Shown here piece after piece: positions 46,656 to 59,885 of a stretch of 64,000 bases of DNA. The stretch comes from Asterias rubens. Its lineage: Eukaryota > Echinodermata > Asteroidea > Forcipulatida > Asteriidae. The translations under genes were made by a program, and so were the position numbers. Positions within the stretch are counted from its first letter, which is position 1, and each line of letters begins with the position of its first letter. The notes beneath the pieces were generated by a model that made no database searches, had not been told where the DNA came from, and worked only from the letters and a program-made list of their open reading frames with translations. The stretch is from positions 3,844,001-3,908,000 of the forward strand of contig NC_047068.1 of NCBI RefSeq assembly GCF_902459465.1. Direction: 5' to 3'.

Positions 46656-49455
46656 AAGGGAGGAGGAGGTGGTCAGCTTAAATACTTGCATTTCTTTGGC
46701 TGGCATAAGAAAGTTGCATGTAAACGCAACAACAATGGAAGTTAACACGAAATAACAAGAAATAACTTCAGGGGAAAAACAAAATTGTCACTAACAAAAT
46801 CTTCAACAATGTTCAAGTTCGAGCGGCGACAATTTGTCAATCACTAGTCAATATACCATGGTTACCTACGCATGCAATACCCTGGGTACCACGCAAAATT
46901 GCCCAATGGTCGACTTGAGTCCCTCACTTGAACCTGTCTTAAGTTGTTAGACTTTTCAAGATGTGTGTTCACAAGGTTCACTACATTTTTTATAGAAAAA
47001 ATTGTTGTGAATCGTTGACACTTGGAATGAGATTCGTTGACTACTCAAACCATAAAGGTCAGATCAGTCATCAGGTACTTTGTGTTGAAATTGGAAATGA
47101 AATGGAACCTGGGCATTGCTTGCTGTTGGCACTAAATCAAATCACACCTCAGAAAGTCTGCTGCTAAAATGTACTCTGCTATGACTGACTCTACCAACAA
47201 CAAAATAAATAAAAAATTAAAAAAACCAAAACCACACACACAGGAAAGAAGCTAACAGTTATTCACAGATCTAGAATAGATTAAATGTAACGAATCATTT
47301 TTCTTTTTTAAACTTTTCATGAAACACTGTTTGAAAAAATGAAGACATTAAACAACTTTTTTTTACAAGTTTTATGAACAAGGCTATCAGTAGGGACCAC
47401 TTCCCAAACTCAATGCATTGAAGCCCATCATGACAGAGTACCAGTGAAAAAGGATATCCTGTTCTTAAATACAGCTTACTGACCCCGCAGGGTGGGCCAA
47501 CAGTAACTGACCCCACATCAAGGTCAACTCTTACAGCCTGGAGGTCAGCGAAAGGTTAAAGGTTAAAGGTTCAAGTCTCTGGCAGACATCACCAACTCCA
47601 AGCTTGGCACCAGGTCAACGCGTTGAAATACTGTACAAAGTTTTATCCTCTGGTCACTGTGTATCACGTCAAGTCCTTCATTTTCACAACTTTATCCTGA
47701 AAATAAAGGGAAACAAGAGTGTGAATTAAAAAGAAAAAGACAATATTGAAAACCTTGTGGTCAATTCTTGCAAACAATAAAGTATCAATCTTCACGATTC
47801 CAAATTTATTGAGTGCTATATAATGCAAAAATATTATTACTATTAAAAGTATGCACAAAGATCCACGTTTGGTACAGCACAAAAGACACAAAAACCTGAA
47901 AGCAGGATTTCAGAACAACAAATATTATAGCCTAAAAACAAAAACAACCCAAAACGTATATAACTACAACTCAAATGCAAAACTGCTGTCACACAACAAC
48001 AAAACTTGGGGGGGGGGGGGGGGGGGGGGTTGGCTTTAGGAAGTTATGATTGACCTACAAACCATCAGAATCCAATGACAGATTTTGAGTGATTCTGTTG
48101 ATCATGGTTAAGGCGGTATGGCATAGATTCATAGATACATGTTCTGCATGTCATCTGAACCGGATATCCTGGCTCTGCTTACCGTTAGCAAATAATCAGT
48201 GCTTACGGAACTAAGGAATTTTATGCTAACGTCAAGCGTATTTCAAAGGTTGGCATGGAATTTTTTCTTGAACGCGTGAGTATTCAACAATACTAGGCAT
48301 TCTTGGCTCACACAGCTAAGCCAGAAATTTGGCGCTTGCAAGGTAAACGGAGAATGGCGACCGTAAGCGCAGAATTCGGCGGTAAACAGAGCCATTAAAC
48401 TGGGTCGAGGTTTGGTTATTGCTAATGCTGAATAATGGTACAGCAGCCGATTTCACGAAACGCTAGGATTAATTCTATCTCGAGTTATGACGAGTAACCC
48501 GTCCTAACTTATGATGGGTTAAATGCATCCTACGTCGTCCGATAGGGAACTGAACTCGTCCTAAGTTTCATAATTAATCCTAAGTTAGGAAAAGTTTTGT
48601 GAAATCGACAGCTGGGGAAGGAGTGTATAGAATAAACCTAACCAACTATGGTCAATTTTTTAGGGCACACAAATGTCAATACTTTGTCTTTACAATCTAT
48701 AAACGCATTTTACCTTATGCTGCGGACATATCATTGAGTAGTTGTCCACTTGTAGTTGGCAATCTAAAAAGAGAGAACATAAGTGTTAGCTCCGTGAAAA
48801 GTGCTGAACAGAAAAGCGTAGCGCTGAGCAAGTTTCAAATAATACCAGTAAAAATCTGAACAAAATTGTTGAGAGATTGACTGGTTGCCCCGCTTATTTA
48901 TGCTTAACAAAAATATCTGCTAAGCTCTTATTAATTTTGTTCTTTAATGCGCCATATTTTTGACCGCGTGAGGGTTGTCAATAGTATTTTTATAACTTTC
49001 AGGGGTACACATGATTCGTCCTGCACAGTTTTAATCGATGTTCTGCCACTTTTGATGCGCTGTAGTTTTACGTTGCTTTAGATGCAGATTATATTGGCCC
49101 CTTTAAAGGTCTTTTTCCATTGAGGATATGATGTCTGTGGTAGTAATGTGTTCCAGTCTTTAATAACTGTTTTTGGTATGAATGAATATACCACCGGAAG
49201 TGATACAAATATGTTTGAGAGCACCCTCACGCGGTCTAAAATACGACGCATTGAACCACCTATTAAATTCAATAAAAAAGGAGACATATTTGGAGTGATG
49301 TTATAGAAACCAAATTTCTTTGTTAGAGAGTGACTAAGGAAGATCGGACATGGGACAGGAAACGGTTTTGTAACCTCTATGGTGACTCGGCCGGCCTCTT
49401 CTCTTACTGCGCATTTGTAGTCTATAAAAAGACAGACTATATCTGTCTTCCAAGT

Positions 49456-49786
49456 TTAAAGGGTCTGGGTACAGTTTGTAAGACAAAACACAATGTCCAC
49501 AGATTTACATCAAACTCATACAGTTTGAAGAGAATGATGAGTTGCTGTAATTTTTGAGAAATGAGTAAAACAACGTCACAAAAATTATTTTATTCTCAGT
49601 ATTTTTACCATAACTGGTTAATATGTTTTTACATGCTAAAATAATTTTCGTCTCACCGTGACTTGTTTTACTCATATCTCAAAAATTACAGCACCTCAGC
49701 TAGTAATATTTTAAGACAAGTTATACCATCATTATCTTCAAACTGAGTAAGTTTAATGTAAATCTGTGAAAGTAGGCAATATATTT
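49456..49786. repeat. Foldback of the 'AACACAATTTCCACAG' family, longer copy
   Basis: It starts TTTAAAGGGTCTGGGTACAG and contains two inverted TCAAAAATTACAG/CTGTAATTTTTGA arms. It lies downstream of the ePHD exon of the TCF20-like gene, in its presumed last intron. Confidence 0.55.
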
Positions 49787-50737
49787 AATAGTGGCTTCTT
49801 ATAGCGCTCGTATCACTCAATGACGCTTGAGGCGCTCTAACATTCAGTGTTTTCCAGGAAATACTGTTTACTGGGAATGTATTAAACAGTACATGTAAAA
49901 TGCAACCATGTGAGCAGTGAGACAATGAGGGAAAAATTATTTTAAAAAACCGAACTGATCCCATTCTGGGCTTCTCCTATAAACCCACCAAACAAAATAA
50001 CTAGGTCAATGTATTTACTGACAGGCTACAAGACCCTTCAGATTCATCACATGATGGAGACAAGCCCGACTCCATCCTGCAGCTGTTTACCTTCTTGGCA
50101 TCCCTCAAGACCCCCCCCCCTACCCCCTCCCCTTGCCTCCTCCATACCCTCAAGATCCATCCTTCCTCCCTAGAGTCAAGACCCTTATATGACCCACTGT
50201 TTCCTCCTGCAAGGCTCTCAGGTTGATTTGTCTTTCAAGATGTAGGTCAGTCAAAGAAGGAGGAATCCAATTCGGAATATTTAAAGCAAAATTAACTCCG
50301 CCAATATTTGAAGAGAGAAAACTTGTTTTTATATTTGGAGAGAGTAACCTTCTTTTTTTTTGAAAAAGTAATCACTGACCTAGTTAAGAATCAATCTAGT
50401 GTTAAGATTTAACCAACAAAATTATATAAAAAAATGTTTAATCCAAAGTGTTTGTGCAGTATCAATCAATGTTCACTGATTTAAATGCATGCCAAAACTG
50501 GACCAGATTATTTAACCTTCCACCCTCACTTTGGTTACACTTAATTAAATTGGCGTAATACACGAATCCCTGTACTTAAAACGTACTATGAGAAACTTTT
50601 TTGCCTTTCCTTTGTCAAGTCGAGGTTTCATTATGATATTTTCAAAAGAAAATGATTCCTCATAAGTAAATAAAAATACCCAACATTTACAAAAAAATGT
50701 AGGTTGGAAAATTAAGTGGAAAATGATAACTACTTAC

Positions 50738-53700
50738 CAGCTTGTACAGCACAGACATAATGATAGGTCTTCTTACAGCCTTTGCTTAAACAGCCCAGAG
50801 ATGCACCCTTGTCCTTGCACTCCACACACTCCTAAGATATTTAAGATGGATCACAAACAGTACATGAGAAACCAACAAGTCAGCAAAGTAAATTGGGGGT
50901 AGGGTAGTGAGGGGTCATGCACTAACACAGGCCTGTATGCTTCATTTTTGAAAGGGCAAGGGCACCAAGGCATTTTCTCCTTGGTAAAGGACACACTAAC
51001 ATTGTTGCATACTGGCATTGTTCCGGGGTTATGTAAGGGGTCTATCGATGTGTCCCTAAATTTCAACTGAAATTGATCAAATTATCAACTGATCAAAGTT
51101 TCTATGTCAGTGATCAAATCACTGACATAGAAACTTTGATCAGATTTGTTTGAAATTTAGGGACACATTGATTTGACTTAATGTCATGGACCTAAATACT
51201 TGTACTTGTACTTCCGATAAATGAACAGATTGAAGTAAAACTGCAACCACACAGCGGCATCAACTTGTAATCTGTCCTTTAGATTGGTAGAGAAAACTAT
51301 TTAGAGGTTTACCCTTTCACTAGTGTGTGATAGGCACTAGAAATTACTTCTGAAAAAAAAAAAAAAAAATAACTGTCAAATTATTGAAGATATGAGACTC
51401 ACCACTGATTGTGTAGCTTTGGTTGCTTCAGCCAGACCGTATAACGTCCCTCCTACCACATACACCCCTTGTGTCCATATAACACAATCCTCATGTACCC
51501 AGTACTCATTAGGGTCACACAGTCCCCTATCTGCAAGCTCAATTGTCTTTCTCTTCCCCCTATCTTCATGCTCACTTGTCTTCCTCTTCCTTCCTCCTCC
51601 ACTCTTTGGAGTTATTCGTAGCTTCTGAATTTCAAGGGTCATCCTCTTCGGCGTTTTGGACACTCTCCCCGAGGAAGTGGTCGGCTGATCTAATAACATG
51701 AGATATTCAGCGTCGGTCGAATATTTATGAGTTCTTGCATTGGCGTTAACGCAGGAAGCTTTCCCTCTGGTGGCCTTTGTCGTCAGAGTAGCTTGTGGCG
51801 GTGGAGATGTGGCTTTTAACTTGCCCTTCTGGCGAGATCTGGCTTGCTGAAGCTGCTTCTTGGTTGCAGCCGCAGCGACAGCACTTTTGGCTTTTCCTGT
51901 AGTACTCTGTGGGTTTGGGGTTGGGGCGGGGATTTGATAGCCAGGGGGGTAGTAGGGGCCATACAGGTCCCCCAGGGAGTCGTGGTTGGCGGGCTTCCCG
52001 CACAGTACACACAACCATGGCCCACCTGGATTGTTCACTAAGGAGGAGTGTTTTGTGGCAGGCCCGAGTGGAGCACGGCTGACAACATTGCTGCTTTTAC
52101 CCGTCACTTTACTTGCTTTCTGTCCGCGCTTTTTAACAGGTGCATTTGCGGTCGCTGCTAATGCATCAGGATTGTTCACAACTTTACTGGAGATCGGATC
52201 ACTACGAGTGCCTGAAAATCTTAGGACTGGACCACGAATTGCTGCTTTTAATGGCTGAGGGGAGTCAGCGTTTCTGGTTTTCACTAATTGTTTGACATGT
52301 TTGAATTTTCCGAGTTCATCTTTTTCATCTAAGCTTAGCTCAAAGTTCTTTTTGGCTGGTTTCTTTCTTGGTTTAGAAACTTCACCTTCTTTCTTAGGTC
52401 GGTTTTTGCTACCGACGGGTCTACCCCGTTTCTTGCTGCTAGAGTTTGGCGTGGTCGGCTCTTCCGTTGTGATCTGACTGACTGGGGTACTGGGTCTAGC
52501 ATCTTGAGAGTTCGGCGTCACTGGTTTGTCGGGGGTGGATCGCTGACTGGAGGGAGTGGTCATTGGATTCTGGAAGGATGGTGTGACACTTCGGGATGCA
52601 GTTGTCGTCTCTGTCGTTGACGTTTGAGGACTTTCCACCGGAGTGTCCTTGGTCTGGTCATTCAGGACTGGCTCTTCAGGGTCGCTATGCTTCTCCTCCT
52701 TTGGTTTGGGTGGGTCCGTCATCGACAATGGAAGCAGCGGACTCGGTAAGACAATGGCATTCCCCTGCTTGTCAACACTTGTCCGTTTCTTCTTGCCACT
52801 GTAGGTTTTTAGTACTTTACGGGAATTGCCCTCACCAAAGTCCTCCTTGCTTTTCCTGCCGGGGGACTTTGAGCTTCTTGGACTATTTGGCCGATACTGA
52901 TCCTTACCATTACCATTGGTAGGCGTGTATGTTAGCGGATAAGCAGTGACACTTTGCCCGCCATTCCTTGGATAATCAGAAAAGGCATTGTTGTGGTAAA
53001 TATCGTTCCGCGATTCTGAAAACTTCCGCTTGAGCTGGTTGTTGACACTCATTGAGTTCTTATCAACCTGTAGTATGTCATTACCGACTTTTAGACTCTG
53101 TGGCGATTGGGTCCTTCTGCCCATGGAGTCCAAGGAACTGTTCATGGCCAGTGTTGGACAGATGGAATCGTTCACTGGTCCGTTCTGATTGCGGAAAGCA
53201 TTCTGTTTGCTGTGTCCTCCTTTAGGGGACCTCTCTCGGTGCCGCGTTATGCTCAGATTTCTGTCGCTGACATCTCCGTTAGCCCTGTGCGTAATCGGAC
53301 TGTCACCTCTCATATCCCCTTTGGTGAATTTATGCTCCCCAGGGGAAGGGCTTCCATTACCATGAGAGCACCTGTTGGTTTCTTGGATGATTATTTGTTG
53401 TTTGGCATCTGAGATGTCTTGTCTCTGCGCAGATTCAACACTCCCGGTGTGAACCGTGCCACTTGGGGGTTGCCTCTCCCCGTTTGATTTTACACCCTCA
53501 GAATGTCTGTTCACTTCAGTGTTTTTATCCTTTGACACACCGTCACTGTTTTCATCTGGTGTCCCGTTATCTTTGGGAGTTAAGATACCCTTGGTTGTCG
53601 ACTCCCCGAGGAATGCAACCATCTCCTCAAGCTTTGGCAAGGATCCACTGCTGCATTTATCTTCCTTTTTCTTTGGATAAGGGTTGTCCGGGGACCCCTC

Positions 53701-54783
53701 TCTAGTTGTAGCGTGACTCTTGTTTTGCAAGTCGTTTCTCGTGTGCACAAGTTCTACATAAGGGGTTCCGCCAAAGCTTTTGTCACCGTTGTCGACGGGT
53801 CTCACTTTGGACATGAGGGGATGCCCCGACTGAGTGACTGCAGCCGGAGTTTGGAATGCTGCCACGGGGGATTTGATTGGTCGCGGTACGTTTACTGGGC
53901 TAGGATTGGACGGATTATTGAATGGACCCGGTGAGGCGGTCGCGAGGTTGTGCGGGCTGTGGGTGATCCCCGGAGAGCGAAGACTGCTGGGGGAAGGTAG
54001 CGGAGAAGTATGCTGGCTCCCGGGCGAGGTACAAAATGGAAAATGGGTGTTGCTTCTCCCACCCTGCGACGAACCTGGACTGTGCGAGTACATACTCTGA
54101 CCCTGCATTCCAACAGGCGAGGGCGCTGTTACACCCGATGCCCTATTAAACACAGAGTTCTGACCGGTCGGGCTTACCATATTCATGTGTGGACTTTGGC
54201 TAGTCTGTCGGTGAAATTGCGATGCGCTTGACGCAAAGCTACTATCATGAGGTGACATGGGATGACCGCGCATCGGGTACATCTGAGACGTCCTGGGACT
54301 GTGGCCAGGACTGAACGGGCTTGGGTATTGTCCAGAGCCATACGCCCCTCTTGATCCATCGGGAGATGTATAACCCATGGTCTGTCCATACGATGTGCTA
54401 ACACTTTGCATTGGGGAGCGATATTCAGGGGGTTGTGGCATGAACATATCGTCCTCTGTCAAGGCCCTCATCATTGGACCCATCTCGGTGCTCCCTCGTC
54501 CGTACGCCGGACTGGTCATTCCAAACTGCTGTCCACTCAGCTTAGGTCCATCCTGACTCCCCGAAGCGAAATTCTGACCGGGTTCGATGAGTGCTGGTAG
54601 TGGCGTTGGGTAGATCGGGGTGGTGGAGCTGGAACGCTGAGAACTATAATACGGGTCGCTCATTTTCTGCGGGTACCCACTGTACTCTTGTTCTCCTCGC
54701 CCGTACGGCTGCTGGACTGGATGATACGGCTGGGCGTAAGGGGGCGAGGTGAGATGGTTACTTCCTGCTGGTGGATGCTCCAT
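50738..54783 (-). CDS. TCF20: TCF20/RAI1-family chromatin protein with extended PHD finger (3' end incomplete)
   Basis: TCF20 and RAI1 are nuclear nucleosome-binding co-regulators sharing a C-terminal ePHD/ADD-like zinc domain; a single invertebrate gene probably represents both. Exon 54783-51403 encodes 1,127 residues and exon 50831-50738 adds 31. The N-terminal half is rich in Pro, Ser, Gly, Tyr and Gln. An AT-hook-like KKRGRPVGSKNRPKK lies near residue 780. The zinc domain starts near 925 (WLCVLCGKPAN, LGDLYGPYYPPG). After a basic linker of about 150 residues it resumes at 1094 (YWVHEDCVIWTQGVYVVGG). The second exon gives ECVECKDKGASLGC and KGCKKTYHYVCAVQA, then stops in phase 1. The exon with the last CPxHK-type ligands was not found. 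An in-frame TGA upstream supports MEHPPAG as the start. Vertebrate homologues are longer (about 1,900 residues). Confidence 0.92.
51046..51171. repeat. Single hairpin in the intron between TCF20-like exons
   Basis: The left arm starts GATGTGTCCCTAAATTTCAA. The right arm ends with its near complement, GAAATTTAGGGACACATTGA. The inner 28 bases on each side of the centre (AAAGTTTCTATGTCAGTGA) are a perfect palindrome with a 5-base loop. I found no second copy in the window. Confidence 0.7.
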
Positions 54784-54858
54784 AATGGATGAGGAAGGTC
54801 TACTTGTATCAGGCGGTGGTGCTTCAAGTCTTAAGTCCCATCACACACATGGACAGAC
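54784..54858 (-). other. 5' untranslated part of the TCF20/RAI1-like giant exon
   Basis: An acceptor (GTCCACAG) lies just before 54858 on the minus strand and is followed by 75 untranslated bases up to the ATG. The upstream leader exons and promoter are therefore farther right, possibly outside the window. Confidence 0.6.
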
Positions 54859-55300
54859 CTGTGGACAACAAACAAAGACAATAATTGAATTTGAGAAAAT
54901 TGTATCTGGCTAAATAGCACAACTGCCTCATAAGAATTAAATGTGGGTTGAAAACACCTGGTAACAATTATGTTCTCTGCCAGTAAAATCCAATAGTCCC
55001 ACCTGACTAAAAATACATTCTGGTTGTGACCAGAAGTGTCTGATATTTTGAACCTTTGAGAGGGCAAGGCCATTTTTGTTTTGGAAAGGCGCTTCCATTG
55101 GAAAGTCTTGAAGTTAAAAAAGGGTATAAGTACCAGGGCAACAGAAACCCTGGCCTCCAAGCCTGCGATGCAGCAGCAAAAGTGAATCATGTTGTGTCCA
55201 AACACACAAAAAAGGTACTCAAATAGCACCTCCGTCCCACATGAGCTTCAATCTGACAAAATGTTGTACATGTTTGCAAAATCAAGATACAACATTTGTG

Positions 55301-55680
55301 TTAAAGGCAATTGGTAATTACTCAAAATAATTATTATCAAAAAACCTTTCTTGATTACGAGCAATGGGGAGAGGTTGATAGTATAAAACATTGTGAGAAA
55401 CGGCTCCCTCTGAAGTGGCATAGTTTTCGAGAAAGAAGTAATTTTCCACGAATTTGATTTCGAGACCTCATATTTAGAATTTGAGGTCTCAAAATCAACC
55501 ATCTAAAACGCACACAACTTCATGTGACAATGGTGTTTTTTCCTTCATTATTATCTCGCAACTTCGACGACCAATTGAGCTCAAATTTTCACAGGTTTGC
55601 TATTTTATGCATATATGCTGAGAAACACCAAGTGAGAAGAATGGTCTTTGACAATTACCAATAGTGTCCACTGCCTTTAA
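55301..55680. repeat. ~400-bp foldback, copy in the upstream intron of the TCF20-like gene
   Basis: This is a full copy of the family described at 11,590, from TTAAAGGCAATTGGTAATTA to GTGTCCACTGCCTTTAAA. Confidence 0.7.
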
Positions 55681-58633
55681 ATGGAGATTCATAGATTCCC
55701 TCAGAATCAGAGAGCTTTATTTTATTTTTACTACCAGATAAATCAACTACCCTACAATCCTTATTGATCCACAAGACTGTAACGTACTCTTTCTCTCAAA
55801 CAGCAGGAAAATATCAGCAATATATTCAAAGAAAAACTAAACCAGCATTGCCCTTCCCTCGCTTCCCATGCAATATGTAGGAATCCCAAGTCATCTCCCA
55901 AAGCGGGTGAAATACCAGCCAAGTTAATAATACCACAAGGTCATAACATTAAACCTATGGTATGTGAGTTTCAATGTCATCTATAAGGGTGCCAACAGCT
56001 TTGTCTGTCAAACCCCATCTCAGTAGGCTGCTTGTACATTGTCATTGGCTCTAGATTTCTACCTCCGTGAGTCTGTGGTGTCCCAACTGCCTGGGTCTAA
56101 CTTTGTAACGCCTGGGCCCAATTTCATAGAGCTGCTTTTAAACACAAAATGCAGCTAAGCACAACAAAATTATGCTTACTAGAATAAGGTTACCAGCCAA
56201 ACTACTATGTCACATGTACAATACATGTATGTGACTGTTATTCTGCTAATTTCTACTTAGCAGACAATTGTTTTGCAGCAGTATGAAATTGGGCATCGTT
56301 TCTTGTTATTTCATGACAACTGCTTTACCACTCAGGCCTACCTGCCAACATTGAAAAGTCAGATACGAACACCTTTAAAACATGTTAAAAGAAGAGCTGC
56401 CGTTTTGCAATCAGGAAGATTTTGTACAACAATTTGGAAGGTATATAATTAGAATCAACATTAACAGGGGAAATAGTTTCCATCATCAGGGAGATTGTCA
56501 GATTTGATGATGCGAACATGGACAGATTAGTACAGTTTTACTTCTGAACTGGTTTGATTTCAAGAAGCACTAAGAAAATATTTAAACTCATGCGACACAT
56601 GTACATTACACAATGTACATGTCACAAAATCTTTGAGAAATAGTTAACAAAGCTGTCTCTTTGGGTCACCTTCACATTCACAAGAATTACATTCTCATTT
56701 GTATCCTGAAAATGTATCATTGTATGTCATTTGTCTTTTCGGTTAAGCAATAAAAGGTACATTCGATACTCAACAGAACTGAAAGATATTTTTATCAGAC
56801 TCAAAGTCAACATTTTGGCCTAATTGTAATTAAGTTATTTATTACTCGTTGTTATTCGATTGTAAAACATAATATTGCTGGACTACATGTCCTTGGTCCT
56901 GGGGTTTACTGGCCCGAGGCTAAAATGTCTGGACTCAGGATTTAAATGGCTGACCTCAGGGCTAAAATGACTGGCCTCAGGCCGTTGGTTCAGTGTAAAT
57001 TTGTAGCCCTGACAAGATTTACATCAAGTTTACACAAACATTGGATTGAATATAAATAACAAATCCTTTGAACAGTTATTTGCTTTCCTTCATGAACAAT
57101 ATTGCAACACATCATACCTTCCATGTAAGGAATGTCCTTACGAGTTAAACGCCTGCTGCATGTTACAATGTAACTTGAATTTACAACTTAACAATATGTT
57201 CAGTACATTCACAACCTACATTTACAATGTACACACATAATCAGACATGTAATTTGCAATCAAACGACGCTGTAATAATCCAAAGCACTGCATGTAGCTC
57301 CCAGCACAATGTGTTTGTGTATCTCTTGTTATGATTTCACACTACACATCAGCAACAAAGACCTAGTTTCAAAACATGATTCACAACCACTACAGTTTTA
57401 TTGTACAGTGTATTGTACAGGGCATTTATAAGTTTCTCGCCAGTCAAAATCTCACTGACGTTCGCTGAAAAGGACTGCAATACACTACGCTTGCTCTTGA
57501 GCACACTACTGTAGAGTAAATACTATTATGGTATGGAGTACAAAGGGCTAATGCCCCCAGGGGACATATGGTTTACAGCCTGCAGGCCAGAGACCCTTGT
57601 GGTTGTGAATGATTGCCTCTAAATAATAATTTTATAATTTTGTTTTCACATGTGCCATGGTTTATCTTCATCGCCACAGAAATCTGAGAGGGAATTATTG
57701 AATGAATTACAGTTTGGCAATTTAGATTACACAATTGCAATGTACATTTCCTGTACTGTACATAAATTATTTGAGCAGGATAGTATAGTAAAAAGAAAAT
57801 AAAAGTATACAAAAATATCTCATGTACTGTAGCCATACAATGTATGTACAACTTTTTATTTGGATTAATTTGCATCAATAATTAATTGTTTTTTTGTTTT
57901 TTGTTTTTTATGTTCAATAGATTTGAAAATTGAATCGGAGATAGAGAATATTATTTTGTTTTACCAATACATTGATGTTTGTAAAGTAAATATATACTTC
58001 AGTTTTAGTAGATGTGTGAAAAAAAAAACCAAGAATTATTCTAGGGCAAACCCATGCCATCAGGTTGGGACTGAAAACCCAAACCAATCAAGCCCCCTGA
58101 GGGATTCGCCCGGAGGTCCCAGAGGTGGAAGGCAAGGAAAGTTACCACTATGCCAACCCGACAGACTCTCAGGAAGACGCAAAATACAAAGGAACTGCAC
58201 ATGTAAAGATATTTTAGGAGACATCCGTATACTAATGACCTTCCCAGTTCTTCAACATTTCCTGGCAGAATGGTAATTATATATATTCCCCAAACGGCAC
58301 TCGATCATTCCTTATTACACCCAAACCCTGATGAAGAGGTTCCGCTTAGGGTCAGGGTTAAAAAGTAAGGAACTGCAATTCAACGAGATACTACTACTAC
58401 ATGTACTATGTATTTATTATTATACGTTTATGATTGGCCCTTTTTATATTGACAAAATTCACAGGTGACTTTTATTGTATCTTTCTTGAAAATTTTGGCT
58501 GAAAGTCAGTCAGCATTCAGTGACAAAAACCAAACGATGACCCTACATCTGTAATTATACATTCAGTATGGAACGTACATCCCATGTACTTAAAGACTCT
58601 AGTTCTGCTAACGTTGAAAGTAAATTTTTATTG

Positions 58634-59375
58634 TTTAAGGACACTTGACACTATTGGTAATTGTCAAAGGCCTGTCTTCTCACTTGGTGTCTCTCAATAT
58701 GCATAAAATAACAAACCTGTGAAAATTTGAGCTAAATTGGTCGTGGAAGTTGCGAGATAATAATGGGAAAAATACAACCTTGTCACACGAAGTTGGGGCT
58801 TTCAGATGCTTGACTTCGAGACCTCAAAATCTTATTCTGAGGTCTCGAAATCAAATTTGTGGAAAATTACTTCAGAGGGAACTGTTTCTCACAATGTTTT
58901 ATACTATCGTTTTTCAACCTCTCCCCATTGTTACCAAGTACGGATTTATGCTAATAATTATTTTGAGTAATTACCAATAGTGTCCACTGCCTTTAAAGCC
59001 AGTGGACACTTTCGGTAAACAGTGTTGTCCAAGGCCCACACTTCGTGTATCACAACTTATATACATGTAGAAAATAAACAAACCTGTGAAAATTTAGGCT
59101 CAATCGGTCATCGGAGTCGGGAGAAAATAACGGGAAAACCCACCCTTGTTTCCGCACGTTTCGCCGTGTCATGACATGTATTTACTATAAATCCGTAATT
59201 CTCGATGCCGAGAATTGATAATTGTTTTAATGTTTTCTCAAAAAGTAAAGCATTTCATGGAATAATATTTCAAGAGAAGTCTTTCACCATTACCTTCTGT
59301 AAACCCTGTAAGTTATTTGTAAATCTGTGAACTTTTATTTTTGTTCTGTTCCAAAAGTGTACAATGGCTTTAGTC
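58634..59375. repeat. Two abutting foldback elements of related families
   Basis: The first (58,634-58,997) is a copy of the 11,590 family ending GTGTCCACTGCCTTTAAA. It touches a second family (58,999-59,375) starting AGTGGACACTTTCGGTAAAC and carrying CGGGAAAACCCACCCTTG. Copies of the second family are at 26,937-27,290 and, reversed, at 36,386-36,755. Confidence 0.65.
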
Positions 59376-59624
59376 TTTGGTCAACAAACTGGGAGTTGGG
59401 GTTAGGGTGATATTTTAAAGAGGCTACATTATGTCAGATTATTGGCCGATTTGACCCACAAATTTTGATTTAAAGTCACCTGGAAATAGAATTTTTTTTC
59501 TTTCAAACATAAGAGTATATGCTTACGATAAAACAATTTTTTTAAGTAATAATTGTTTGTCATGATTTATATGTTTAAAAAATATATAAAGTTGTTTTGG
59601 GGGCTGACTCCGCCTACCCCTTTT

Positions 59625-59885
59625 GTGACGTCAATCGAGGCAGACTTTGCCTGCAATGCCTATAGTGAACACACGTGCAAAGTACATGTACGTCCAAGTC
59701 GTGAGTTGGTACATTTCAAAAAGTGTTTTTCTGCATTCAGCAGCAATACATCTGGTCGGCATTGCCGGAAAAAAAACAAATTTTTTTTTTTTAAAACGTA
59801 CAAACACACGACTTGGTCCGTACATGTACTTTGCAATTGTGTTTACTCACGCATTACAGACAAAGTCTGCCTCGATTGACGTCAC
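59625..59885. repeat. Foldback with ends containing TGACGTCA
   Basis: The left arm starts GTGACGTCAATCGAGGCAGA and the right arm ends with its exact complement. Similarity continues for about 75 bases (GTACATGTACGTCCAAGTCGTG on the left, with its inverse at about 59,808). The centre is an A/T run. Both termini contain the full CRE-type palindrome TGACGTCA. Confidence 0.7.

Larger units (their letters stand above)
42861..47663. other. Spacer between FBXW10 and the 3' end of the TCF20-like gene
   Basis: It holds the SINE at 43.5 kb, three inverted-repeat elements (44.2, 45.3 and 46.4 kb) and single-copy AT-rich DNA. No supported coding exon was seen on either strand. Confidence 0.45.

Noticed and set aside
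48650-48700. Candidate exon for the missing TCF20-like ePHD end (minus strand, reading DCKDKVLTFVCPKKLTIVG)
   Set aside because: The phase fits and there is a CP motif, but the essential histidine of CPxHK is replaced, the acceptor has no pyrimidine tract, and the match is short enough to be chance.
49078-49287. Minus-strand frame (MSPFLLNLIGGSMRRIL...) resembling reverse-transcriptase flank text
   Set aside because: No catalytic motif and no neighbouring retrotransposon domains; I cannot support a family.
51986-54600. Many plus-strand frames opposite the giant TCF20-like exon
   Set aside because: They are shadows of a long biased coding exon; the minus-strand frame is continuous for 1,127 codons and carries the conserved domain.
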